Shown here one piece after another: positions 1 to 6,267 of a DNA stretch of 15,944 bases. The notes below the pieces were generated by a model, which saw only the letters and a program-made list of their open reading frames with translations, was not told the origin of the DNA and ran no database searches. The position numbers and the translations under genes are program-made. How positions within the stretch are numbered: position 1 is the stretch's first letter; every line of letters begins with the position of its first letter. Source of the stretch: Elusimicrobia bacterium UBA5214 (lineage in GTDB: Bacteria > Elusimicrobiota > UBA5214); the NCBI GenBank assembly GCA_002412545.1, contig DHVG01000010.1:1-15944 (forward strand). The letters run 5' to 3'.

Positions 1-530
1 CACAATATATTTTACATTACCTACATCATCAAATCAATGATTGATAGTCTGATTGTGATAAATCCAGATGCCACAATAAGGACGATTAACAGAGCAACGG
101 TTGAACTTTTAGGATATGAGGAAAAAGAACTGATTGGGAAGCTAGTGGGAATAATTTTTGCAGAAGAATTCAAAGATACCAAATTAAGGAAGCTGATACA
201 ACAAGGTGTGATTCGTAATTACGAGATGAAGTATCGCACAAAGGAGGGCGAATCAATTCCTGTCAGTTTCTCCGGTTCGGTGATGAGAGATAAAGGTGGT
301 AGTTTAGTGGGTATTGTTGGTATTGCTGTGGATATGAGAGAAATAAAACAGTTACAGGAACAACTTGTTCAATCGGAGAAATTAGCAGGGTTAGGGCAGT
401 TAGCTGCTGGTGTTGCTCATGAATTGAATAATCCACTTGCTGGCATTCTTGGAAATACGCAACTACTTTTGTTGAAAGTGAGCCGGGCAAAGGTTCAATT
501 TTTACTGTTATCTTGCCTGTTTTGAAATGA
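1..530 (+). pseudogene. PAS-domain sensor histidine kinase, 5'-partial and missing its ATPase domain
   Basis: The frame is open from the window edge, so the 5' end is probably outside; the first ATG is at 37. Numbering from that ATG, a PAS domain covers about residues 1-100 (VINPDATIRTINRA, then LLGYEEKELIGK). A short coiled linker leads to a HisKA H-box, GQLAAGVAHELNNPL, with phospho-acceptor His128. At about 470 the sequence jumps straight to the last codons of a HATPase_c domain, but in another frame: ESEPGKGSIFTVILPVLK is readable at 474-527 with TGA at 528-530. The literal frame instead ends at 525 with an unrelated tail. The N, G1 and F boxes, roughly 170-190 residues, are absent. The shifted-frame stop overlaps the next gene's start as ATGA, the normal coupling of a kinase to its regulator, so the ancestral gene ended here. 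An internal deletion with loss of frame is the simplest reading; a misassembly is possible. The product could not bind ATP. Confidence 0.82.
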
Positions 531-892
531 AAGAAAAAATTTTAGTAATTGATGATGAAGAAATAATAAGGAAATTTATCCAGCGTGCTTTAACCCGAGA
601 AGATTATTTAGTGGAAACAATTGGAGATAGCCGGACTGCTCTTGAGGTGGTATCCCGAGAAATTTTTGATGTTATCCTTGTTGACTTGAAGATGCCAGAA
701 ATAAATGGAATGACGATAGTCAAAAAAATTAAAGAGAGTAATTATAAAACAGGCATAATTATCATTAGCGGAGTCATCTCTTATGAGGCCGAGAAAGAAA
801 CATCAAAATTGGGTATTGAAAATTATTTAATAAAACCATTTACAATTGATAAGTTACTAAATACAGTTAAAAAATGTCTTGAAAATCGTTAA
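527..892 (+). CDS. Single-domain response regulator (CheY-like receiver)
   Basis: This 121-residue protein is a complete receiver domain with no output domain. The acidic pair is D9-D10, the phospho-acceptor is D53 (VILVDLKMPEINGM), the conserved Ser/Thr is S81 in IIIISG, and the lysine is K103 in LIKPF. The family accepts phosphate from a partner histidine kinase and signals by protein-protein contact in the cytoplasm. Its ATG at 527 overlaps the ancestral stop of the upstream kinase gene (ATGA), so the two were translationally coupled and are very likely cognate. Because that kinase is now broken, the regulator must be phosphorylated by another kinase, or be idle. A strong hairpin terminator follows at 913-960. 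No DNA-binding domain is present, so a direct transcriptional role is unlikely. Confidence 0.93.
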   Translation: MKEKILVIDDEEIIRKFIQRALTREDYLVETIGDSRTALEVVSREIFDVILVDLKMPEINGMTIVKKIKESNYKTGIIIISGVISYEAEKETSKLGIENYLIKPFTIDKLLNTVKKCLENR

Positions 893-912
893 ATATTCTA
901 CTTTTTCAAATT

Positions 913-960
913 CTTCTTTATCGCTCCGATAATCCATCGGAACGGTGAAGAAGATTTTTT
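913..960 (+). terminator. Rho-independent terminator after the response regulator
   Basis: An 18-bp imperfect stem pairs 913-930 with 936-953 (three non-Watson-Crick positions) around loop AATCC, followed by A and six T on the plus strand. It contains the TCGCTCCGAT / ATCGGAACGG core and the GAAGAAGATT flank also seen at 5793-5826, so it belongs to the dispersed terminator family of this window. Confidence 0.8.
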
Positions 961-980
961 GCTTTCTGATAGTATGTGTT

Positions 981-1253
981 CTACCTATATATCTCGTGTG
1001 TACCTATATCATAATAAACTACCTCGTTATCGTTAAGAAAGCGAAATAAAACGCGATATTTGCGATCCACATAATATGACCAATATCCTTTTAATTCACC
1101 TTTGAGTTTATGTGTGTGAAGTTTCTTATCAAACGCATCTAATCTAAACCATTCATCCTTTTTTATAGCCAAATTCTGAATATGGATAGGAAGTCTACGA
1201 AAGGATTTCTCAAAATCAGATGTTATGTGAACCTTCAAGATACGGTGTACCAT
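981..1253 (-). CDS. RelE/ParE-superfamily toxin of a type II toxin-antitoxin pair
   Basis: This 90-residue basic protein has the RelE/ParE layout: an N-terminal beta strand, two helices (SFRRLPIHIQNLAIKK), then the C-terminal sheet HKLKGELKGYWSYYVDRKYRV, FRFLNDNEVVYYDIGTHEIY. The LKGxxxGYWSYYVxxxYRVLF and DIGTHEIY signatures are typical of RelE-like mRNA interferases and related stabilisation-system toxins. Members of this superfamily either cleave ribosome-bound mRNA or, in ParE, poison gyrase; the sequence alone does not decide which. The ATG at 1253 lies 7 bp after the stop of the antitoxin gene, so the two genes form an operon with the antitoxin first, as is usual. The length fits an intact toxin. 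It sits next to the archease/gyrA block and converges on the response-regulator gene. Confidence 0.85.
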   Translation of the reverse strand: MVHRILKVHITSDFEKSFRRLPIHIQNLAIKKDEWFRLDAFDKKLHTHKLKGELKGYWSYYVDRKYRVLFRFLNDNEVVYYDIGTHEIYR

Positions 1254-1260
1254 AATCTTG

Positions 1261-1455
1261 TCAGCGAAGTTCTGCTAACGATTTGACTACACGTGTTTTG
1301 CCGGTACGCAATTCCTTTTCTCCTCGTTGAATTTTGGACAAAGCATCTCGTACTTCAGTAAGATGTTTCTGTAACCGTTCATACTCTTTACGCGGAATTA
1401 CCACAAGTTCTTCCCCGCGAGTTACCCCTCTTGGAATAGTTGTTATGGACGCCAT
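1261..1455 (-). CDS. Antitoxin of the RelE/ParE-like pair
   Basis: This 64-residue protein has a short N-terminal segment with ELVVIPRKEYERLQKHL, a pattern common in small antitoxins with an AbrB- or Phd-like N-terminal DNA-binding half. A basic C-terminal arm, GKTRVVKSLAELR, would wrap the toxin. The family binds and neutralises the toxin and usually represses its own promoter together with it. The start ATG at 1455 follows a strong Shine-Dalgarno, GGAGGTGA at 1462-1469 on the minus strand. The toxin gene follows after 7 bp. A promoter-like pair lies upstream at 1483-1512, so the operon is likely transcribed independently of archease, which is cut off by a terminator at 1535-1570. The exact DNA-binding fold cannot be decided here. 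Confidence 0.8.
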   Translation of the reverse strand: MASITTIPRGVTRGEELVVIPRKEYERLQKHLTEVRDALSKIQRGEKELRTGKTRVVKSLAELR

Positions 1456-1482
1456 TCGGTTTCACCTCCGGTTAAAGTGGAC

Positions 1483-1512
1483 ATTCTACTCGTTTTCATA
1501 AAAATGATACAA
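1483..1512 (-). promoter_or_regulatory. Putative sigma70-type promoter of the toxin-antitoxin operon
   Basis: On the minus strand TTGTAT (1507-1512) and TAGAAT (1483-1488) are separated by 18 bp. The -10 lies about 28 bp upstream of the antitoxin start and 14 bp upstream of its Shine-Dalgarno. The -35 falls just after the terminator at 1535-1570. This is a consensus match only. Confidence 0.4.
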
Positions 1513-1534
1513 AAAATTTTTCTTCTTTGCAAAT

Positions 1535-1570
1535 AAAAAAACCGCCAACATCTTTTAGACATCAGCGGTT
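1535..1570 (-). terminator. Rho-independent terminator after archease
   Basis: Read on the minus strand, AACCGC pairs with GCGGTT, and the inner TGATGTCT / AGATGTTG segments also pair if G-U pairs are allowed, giving about 14 pairs around an AAA loop. A run of T and TTTATTTGC follows. It ends the gyrA-archease transcript. The 35 bp from 1535 to 1569 are identical to 8978-9012. Confidence 0.85.
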
Positions 1571-1673
1571 AAACTTTCTCATTTGGTCAAATGTCAAGGT
1601 TTTACCCCCTTACTTTACCCCTTTACCACCTTTACCAAACAGATATTTTTCATACTAAATTCTAAATTAAAAT

Positions 1674-2102
1674 TTAGACATCAAAAATTATGGTGGTTTG
1701 GTAACCTTCTTTAGTTTTACTAATTTTTAAGTTGTGGTAAGTGGCGGCTTTGATTTCTAAATGGCATAAATGTTTCTTACAATCAATTTTTTGACCACGA
1801 ATTTCAGCAGAAAGCGAATTGTCCCGAATTTTTTTTATTTTGAATTGGCTAAAAAGCATTTTTTTTGTTGTCAAAAAATAAATTAACTCATTTAACCAAT
1901 TCACTAATAAACTCTCTTTGTCGTATCCCTCAACCTGAACCTCAACCTTATCTTTCGGTTTAACTTTTTCTATATCGGTTATCTGGGAGAACATCCCGTA
2001 GGCAGAATTTTCGAAAAGTTCATTTAAGGTTTTGCCGTAAGCAGTGAGACCAATATCGGCAGTGTGTTCTACTACCACGAATTTACGCGAATTTTTATTC
2101 AC
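1674..2102 (-). CDS. Archease, activator of the RNA ligase RtcB
   Basis: The 142-residue product has the archease signatures: EHTADIGLTAYG near residue 12, LLVNWLNELIYF in the middle, EIKAATYHNLKI near the C-terminus and a TIIFDV end. Archease is a small cytoplasmic metal-binding protein that speeds guanylylation and turnover of the RtcB RNA ligase used in tRNA or RNA repair. D16 of HTADIG is a family metal ligand. It lies 81 bp downstream of gyrA on the same strand. The start is GTG at 2102, inside an ATTCGTG-type repeat, so the first residues (NKNSRKFV) are encoded by repeat DNA. There is an in-frame stop about 45 bp upstream and no better start between. No clear Shine-Dalgarno is visible. 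A terminator follows. A degraded copy of the 3' end lies at 11529-11573. Confidence 0.92.
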   Translation of the reverse strand: MNKNSRKFVVVEHTADIGLTAYGKTLNELFENSAYGMFSQITDIEKVKPKDKVEVQVEGYDKESLLVNWLNELIYFLTTKKMLFSQFKIKKIRDNSLSAEIRGQKIDCKKHLCHLEIKAATYHNLKISKTKEGYQTTIIFDV

Positions 2103-2205
2103 GAATGCTATCCACGAATGGACACGAATTCCTACTCCACAAATTTACACGAATTTTATTCGCGAATATTCGCGCGAATTTACTTATTCGTGTTCATTCG
2201 TGTTA
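2075..2205. repeat. ATTCGTG/CACGAAT repeat cluster between gyrA and archease
   Basis: About a dozen imperfect CACGAAT, GCGAAT and ATTCGTG units in both orientations fill the gap and run into both genes. They include a perfect 14-bp palindrome CGCGAATATTCGCG (2161-2174) nested in a larger inverted repeat, ACACGAAT (2147-2154) with ATTCGTGT (2186-2193). The cluster supplies the last codons of gyrA (NTNEHE) and the first of archease. Related clusters are at 4674-4750 and 11647-11686. Confidence 0.85.
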
Positions 2206-4664
2206 TCTTCTTCTTTAACAATATGAGCAATTGCAGCCAGTTTATCCCCTTCATCAAGACGGAGCAGACGAACCCCTTGGACATTGCGTCCGATTACCGA
2301 AACATCTTTCACTGGCAGACGAATAGTCATTCCTTTCTCAGTCATCAACATCAAATCATCTTCATCATTCGCTTTTTTTATTCCTACCACGATACCATTT
2401 CTTTCGGTAGTTTTAATATTGATTACACCTTTACCGCCGCGGGACTGCAAACGGTATTTACCGACATCAGTTCTCTTGCCGTAGCCGTTTTCGGTAGCAG
2501 TGAGGAAGGTATCTTCGGGTAAAACCGTTTCCATCCCTACTACTTCGTCATTTTTATCCAGCCGGATCCCACGCACCCCGTGTCCACTGCGTCCAATCGG
2601 ACGAATTTCTTCTTCTTTGAACCGGATTGCCATACCTTGTTTAGTGGCAATCACTACTTCCTGTTTACCATCGGTATGTTTGACCGCAATCAAAGAATCA
2701 TCAGATTTTAAACCGACCGCAATAATCCCGCCCTTGCGCGGGTTAGCATATTCCGAGAGGAGCGTCTTTTTTATCGTCCCGTGTTTTGTACACATCAAAA
2801 GATAAGTTTCTTTTTCTTCTTCAAATGAACGGATTGGTATCGCGGCAGTAATTTTTTCTTCAGTTGAAGAAATCTGCACCAAATTGACAATCGCTTTACC
2901 TTTACCAATACGACTTGCTTCCGGTATTTCATAAACTCTAATCCAATGCACCCGTCCTTTATTAGTGAAAAGAAGCAAGTAGGCATGGGTATTAGTGACG
3001 AAAAGGTTTTCGACAAAATCCTCTTCCCGGGTAGTCATCCCGGTTACACCTTTACCGCCACGCCGTTGGGACCGATAAGTAGACGAGGGTATCCTTTTCA
3101 CATAACCAGCGTGAGAAATGGTTACCGCTACTTCTTCTTCGGGGATAAGGTCTTCAATTTCATACTCAACAATCTGGGAAATAATTTTTGTCCTCCGTTC
3201 ATCAGCATATTTATTTTTCAATTCCAGAAGTTCGTCTTTGATAATATTTAATACTCTTTTCGGGTCAGAAAGAATCAGTTTAAGTTTTTCAATCGTTTTG
3301 ATTAATTCCAGATATTCTTCTTCAATCTTTTTCCGTTCCAGACCGGTCAACTGCTGAAGTTTCATATCCAAGATTGCCTGTGCCTGGATTTTAGTCAGGT
3401 TAAAATTATCCATTAACCCTTGTCTTGCCGTATCTACATCTTTTGCTTCGCGAATAATTTTAATTACTTTATTCAAATTATCTAAAGCAATTTTTAAACC
3501 TTCTAAGATATGTGCCCGTTTATCCGCTTTATCCAGTTCAAACTGGGTCCGGCGGAGAACAATATTTTTCCGATGGTTGACATACTCTACGAGCATCTCT
3601 TTCAGATTAAGCACTTTCGGACGACCGTTCACCAGAGCAAGCATAATCACACCGAAAGAAATTTCTAACTGTGTATGTTTAAAAAGTTGATTGAGGACAA
3701 TATCCGGATTACCATCACGCTTGATTTCAATAACTGCCCGGATACCTTCGCGGTCAGATTCATCACGCAGGTCAGAAATATCTTCAATTTTTTTCTGCCG
3801 GACTAAATCGGCAATCGTTTCCAAAAGTTGTGCTTTATTCACCTGGTAAGGTATTTCTTTAATAATGATTGCTTGTCTACCACCTTTAAGTTCTTCAATT
3901 TCGGTCTTTGCCCGAATCCGAAACGAACCCCGACCAGTAGCGAAATAATCCTTTATTCCTTGACGACCACAGACAATACCAGCAGTGGGGAAATCCGGAC
4001 CTTTAATAATTTTTGCCAGTTCCGGAATTTCTATTTCCGGATTATCAATCAAGGAAACTAAACCGTCAACAATTTCGGCTAAATTGTGCGGGGGGATATT
4101 GGTCGCCATACCGACGGCAATACCCGAAGAACCGTTCACCAAAAGGTTAGGCAGTTTTGCCGGTAAAACTAACGGTTCGGTTAAAGAACCATCGTAGTTT
4201 GGTCCAAAATCTACCGTACTCTTATCAATATCGGCAAGGATTTCTTCAGCAATCTGGTCAAGCCGCACTTCGGAATAACGCATCGCTGCCGGCGGGTCAC
4301 CGTCAACCGAACCAAAATTACCCTGTCCATCAATTAATGGAAAACGTAAAGAAAAATCCTGCACCATCCGCACTAAAGCATCATAGACCGCCATATCCCC
4401 GTGGGGATGATATTTTCCTAAAACATCTCCGACAACACGTGCGGACTTCTTAAACGGTGTGCGTGGACCTAACCCCATCTCTTTCATTGTATAAAGTATT
4501 CTCCGGTGCACCGGTTTAAGTCCATCACGCACATCGGGTAATGCTCTCCCGACGATTACGCTCATTGCGTAATCAATGTAGGAGGTCTTCATTTCATCTT
4601 CAATATCACGGGGATAAATTTTTTCTCCGCTGGGGAGCGGAATTTTTTCGCTTACTTCAGCCAT
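2184..4664 (-). CDS. gyrA: DNA gyrase subunit A
   Basis: At 826 residues this has normal GyrA length. The N-terminal winged-helix and tower part carries the quinolone-determining segment GKYHPHGDMAVYD (residues 83-95) and the catalytic tyrosine Y130, after R129 in AAMRYSEVRL. The GyrA-box QRRGGKG at 533-539 identifies it as GyrA rather than ParC. The C-terminal DNA-wrapping pinwheel follows, with repeated GRSGHGVRGIRL and GRNVQGVRLLRL blade motifs and an acidic tail. GyrA cuts and reseals DNA in the A2B2 gyrase that introduces negative supercoils. The residue matching E. coli Ser83 is Met91, while Asp87 is kept as D95. The last residues (NTNEHE) are encoded by the ATTCGTG repeat. The ATG at 4664 has only a weak purine-rich upstream sequence (AGAG). 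The partner gyrB lies about 7 kb away on the same strand rather than adjacent. Confidence 0.98.
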   Translation of the reverse strand: MAEVSEKIPLPSGEKIYPRDIEDEMKTSYIDYAMSVIVGRALPDVRDGLKPVHRRILYTMKEMGLGPRTPFKKSARVVGDVLGKYHPHGDMAVYDALVRMVQDFSLRFPLIDGQGNFGSVDGDPPAAMRYSEVRLDQIAEEILADIDKSTVDFGPNYDGSLTEPLVLPAKLPNLLVNGSSGIAVGMATNIPPHNLAEIVDGLVSLIDNPEIEIPELAKIIKGPDFPTAGIVCGRQGIKDYFATGRGSFRIRAKTEIEELKGGRQAIIIKEIPYQVNKAQLLETIADLVRQKKIEDISDLRDESDREGIRAVIEIKRDGNPDIVLNQLFKHTQLEISFGVIMLALVNGRPKVLNLKEMLVEYVNHRKNIVLRRTQFELDKADKRAHILEGLKIALDNLNKVIKIIREAKDVDTARQGLMDNFNLTKIQAQAILDMKLQQLTGLERKKIEEEYLELIKTIEKLKLILSDPKRVLNIIKDELLELKNKYADERRTKIISQIVEYEIEDLIPEEEVAVTISHAGYVKRIPSSTYRSQRRGGKGVTGMTTREEDFVENLFVTNTHAYLLLFTNKGRVHWIRVYEIPEASRIGKGKAIVNLVQISSTEEKITAAIPIRSFEEEKETYLLMCTKHGTIKKTLLSEYANPRKGGIIAVGLKSDDSLIAVKHTDGKQEVVIATKQGMAIRFKEEEIRPIGRSGHGVRGIRLDKNDEVVGMETVLPEDTFLTATENGYGKRTDVGKYRLQSRGGKGVINIKTTERNGIVVGIKKANDEDDLMLMTEKGMTIRLPVKDVSVIGRNVQGVRLLRLDEGDKLAAIAHIVKEEDNTNEHE

Positions 4665-4673
4665 TTTTCTCTA

Positions 4674-4750
4674 TTCACGAATTAGCCGAATTACAACGAA
4701 TTTTACGAATTCATAATTCGTGTTATTCGCTATCATTCGTTTTATTCGTT
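4674..4750. repeat. ATTCGTG/CACGAAT repeat cluster upstream of gyrA
   Basis: About nine CGAAT or ATTCG units in mixed orientation lie between gyrA and the nucleotidyltransferase gene. CACGAATTA (4676-4684) and TAATTCGTG (4714-4722) form an inverted pair. It begins about 10 bp upstream of the gyrA start codon, where a ribosome binding site and leader would be expected. Confidence 0.8.
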
Positions 4751-4765
4751 AAATACCTCCGTTTT

Positions 4766-5434
4766 TTAAATGAATATATCTTTCTTAAGTTTTTTTGCTT
4801 CAGCAAGAAAAAAATCTTTCCATTCTCGGTGGTCAACTTTTTTTATCATTCTTGGGTAATCTTTGACCTCTATTGCTTTCATCAATTGTTTCCCGAGTTG
4901 TATTTCATCAATATGCCAATCAAATTTCGCTTTGGCATCCCTTACCAGTTTTTCCCAAGCAAACCCTTCTTTTTTAATGATAAAATAAACATCAATAAAA
5001 TCTCTTGCTCGTGGTTGCATTACAATCGTATGAACCTTATTTACTGCAATATCATAAAGACTATCAACAATAATATTTTTATATTTAGTCCCTTTCTCAA
5101 TTCTTGGGAAAGGATAATAACTGAAGTCAACTTTCAAAATTTCATCATTTAAGAAATGGAAATAAAAATTATGAATACCAAATGTTTCTTTGAAATCTAC
5201 CTTTTTAAGTTTAAGTTTCTTTTGAATCTTTGCTAAACAAGTTTTTATTATTCGGGTATTAACTTCTTCTTTTTCAATAAAAAAATCTAAATCTTCGGAA
5301 AGACGATGAAATAAATAAAAAGACGATAATGCTGTCCCACCGGTAAGATAATAATTATCAGTTAAATATTTCTCTTCCGAGGTGACATCCAGAAATACTT
5401 TTTGTTCGGTGGTAAGGATTTCTTTTTGTTCCAT
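4766..5434 (-). CDS. AbiEii/AbiGii-type nucleotidyltransferase toxin
   Basis: The 222-residue protein has the hallmarks of the AbiEii family of polymerase-beta-like nucleotidyltransferases. LTGGTALSSFYLFHR (residues 30-44) gives the GG-[ST] motif. SEDLDFF supplies metal ligands D48 and D50, VDFSYYPF holds the third acidic residue D103, and AVNKVHTIVMQPRARDFIDVYFII is the conserved C-terminal helix. Members act as toxins of type IV-like pairs or as abortive-infection effectors, some by modifying tRNA; the substrate here is unknown. The ATG at 5434 lies inside the upstream small gene, which overlaps it by 73 bp, so the pair is translationally coupled. No strong Shine-Dalgarno is visible. A phage-defence or stability role is inferred from family membership. 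Confidence 0.88.
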   Translation of the reverse strand: MEQKEILTTEQKVFLDVTSEEKYLTDNYYLTGGTALSSFYLFHRLSEDLDFFIEKEEVNTRIIKTCLAKIQKKLKLKKVDFKETFGIHNFYFHFLNDEILKVDFSYYPFPRIEKGTKYKNIIVDSLYDIAVNKVHTIVMQPRARDFIDVYFIIKKEGFAWEKLVRDAKAKFDWHIDEIQLGKQLMKAIEVKDYPRMIKKVDHREWKDFFLAEAKKLKKDIFI

Positions 5435-5622
5435 AATAAAAATTCCAAGAATCTTTTACTTGCCGGGTCAAGGTAAAGTTTCTTCCAATATTTCCTGACC
5501 AATTTTTCGTCAAGTTTTTCGCCATCAAGACCGTAATTAATCATCTGCTCCAGTTTCCAGATGGTATATTTTTCTTTATCTTTCTTTAACTCTTTTAAAT
5601 CAACACTCCAATTGTAGACCAT
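5362..5622 (-). CDS. Putative antitoxin partner of the AbiEii-type protein
   Basis: This 86-residue lysine-rich protein lies directly upstream of, and out of frame with, the nucleotidyltransferase gene. I do not recognise a named family with certainty. Its layout (LKELKKDKEKYTIWKLEQM, NYGLDGEKLDEKLVRKYWKKL, then DPASKRFLEFLLW) is that of the small helical partners often found before AbiEii-type genes. The last 24 residues, from about LLWNKKK onward, are read from the same DNA as the start of the toxin; this tail has no family-like character and may be incidental. A purine-rich GAGGAT lies 7 bp before the ATG at 5622. Gene order (small gene first, overlap, nucleotidyltransferase second) supports an antitoxin role, but this is inference. 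Confidence 0.6.
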   Translation of the reverse strand: MVYNWSVDLKELKKDKEKYTIWKLEQMINYGLDGEKLDEKLVRKYWKKLYLDPASKRFLEFLLWNKKKSLPPNKKYFWMSPRKRNI

Positions 5623-5689
5623 TTTTTTATCCTCTTCTTATCGTCTTTATTTATATAAAAATTTTACTATAAATTTATCTTTTTTGCAA

Positions 5690-5781
5690 CCCCGTACCTT
5701 CTGTAAAGAGTCATTCCGTGCTTGACACGGAATCCAGAGGTTTGGATTCCTGCTTCCGCAGGAATGACAGAAGGTGCGGGA
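5690..5781. repeat. MITE-like nested palindromic repeat
   Basis: Terminal arms CCCGTACCTTCTGT (5691-5704) and ACAGAAGGTGCGGG (5768-5781) match with one mismatch. Inside are GTCATTCC (5710-5717) / GGAATGAC (5762-5769) and GGAATCCA (5729-5736) / TGGATTCC (5743-5750), plus two small stems, CCGTG-CACGG and CCTGC-GCAGG. The whole can fold as one hairpin with side stems. The internal GTCATTCC...GGAATCCA pattern resembles repeats dispersed in many bacterial genomes. No coding capacity. Confidence 0.75.
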
Positions 5782-5784
5782 CAA

Positions 5785-5820
5785 ATAAAAAACCGCTCCG
5801 ATGTATCATCGGAGCGGTGA
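5785..5820 (-). terminator. Rho-independent terminator after the nuclease-like gene
   Basis: Perfect 11-bp arms ACCGCTCCGAT (5793-5803) and ATCGGAGCGGT (5809-5819) flank a 5-nt loop. On the minus strand a T-rich run (TTTTTTATTTG) follows. It lies 30 bp past the stop of the gene at 5850-6251 and belongs to the same family as the terminators at 913, 1535 and 8978. Confidence 0.85.
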
Positions 5821-5849
5821 AGAAGATTGGTCAACTTTGTCAAACCCCG

Positions 5850-6251
5850 TCACCTTCTATGCACTTGACACCCAAACAAGTATCTACCTAATAATGTTCT
5901 CCACTTACGATTAGATAATTTCCCACTTAATCCGACCACCATATTAAGACACCTTACACCGTTTAGTTCAGCAAGTTTCCATTTACGCCTATCGTTAAGA
6001 CTTTGTTTTTCTTCAAAGTGATGAGCACCGCCTGATTCAATTATGCAGATAGGTTTATTGTCTTTAAGAACTACTAAATCAGCAGAACCATACTTCCAAA
6101 TATGTCTTAAACCAGCCTCCTCTGGTTCAGGAAATAGATTTCTTAATTTAACCTCTTTCTTTGTAGTAAATTGTTCCCAAATATGGTTAATATACTTTTC
6201 TATTTGTTTTATATCTTCGGTAATTATCTCTCTCGGTATATTGGTTTCCAT
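5850..6251 (-). CDS. Small PD-(D/E)xK-nuclease-like protein
   Basis: The 133-residue product from the ATG at 6251 has a helical N-terminal half and a core KYGSADLVVLKDNKPICIIE, then SGGAHHFEEKQSLNDRRKWKLAELNGVRCLN. An acidic residue at the start of one strand (D58), a glutamate at the end of the next (E72), a GG-x-HH segment and a D-x-RK-x2-L helix resemble small restriction-like nuclease domains of the DUF559/DUF2726 kind. The usual E-x-K or E-x-D is replaced by E-S-G, so activity is uncertain. The frame stays open upstream to 6344, but that part is read from the pentamer array and has no protein character, so I reject the longer start. No Shine-Dalgarno is visible. A 23-bp hairpin sits 17 bp before the ATG and could affect translation. 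A terminator follows. Confidence 0.6.
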   Translation of the reverse strand: METNIPREIITEDIKQIEKYINHIWEQFTTKKEVKLRNLFPEPEEAGLRHIWKYGSADLVVLKDNKPICIIESGGAHHFEEKQSLNDRRKWKLAELNGVRCLNMVVGLSGKLSNRKWRTLLGRYLFGCQVHRR

Positions 6252-6267
6252 AATAGATATAAAAACA

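Noticed and set aside
2044..2522. Plus-strand ORFs over the gyrA-archease gap
   Set aside because: They read through the ATTCGTG repeats and antisense to gyrA; the residues RIxxNLHEFYSR are simply translated repeats.
4541..5152. 203-residue plus-strand ORF across the gyrA start and the nucleotidyltransferase gene
   Set aside because: It is antisense to two recognisable genes and has a low-complexity Phe/Ile/Asn composition.
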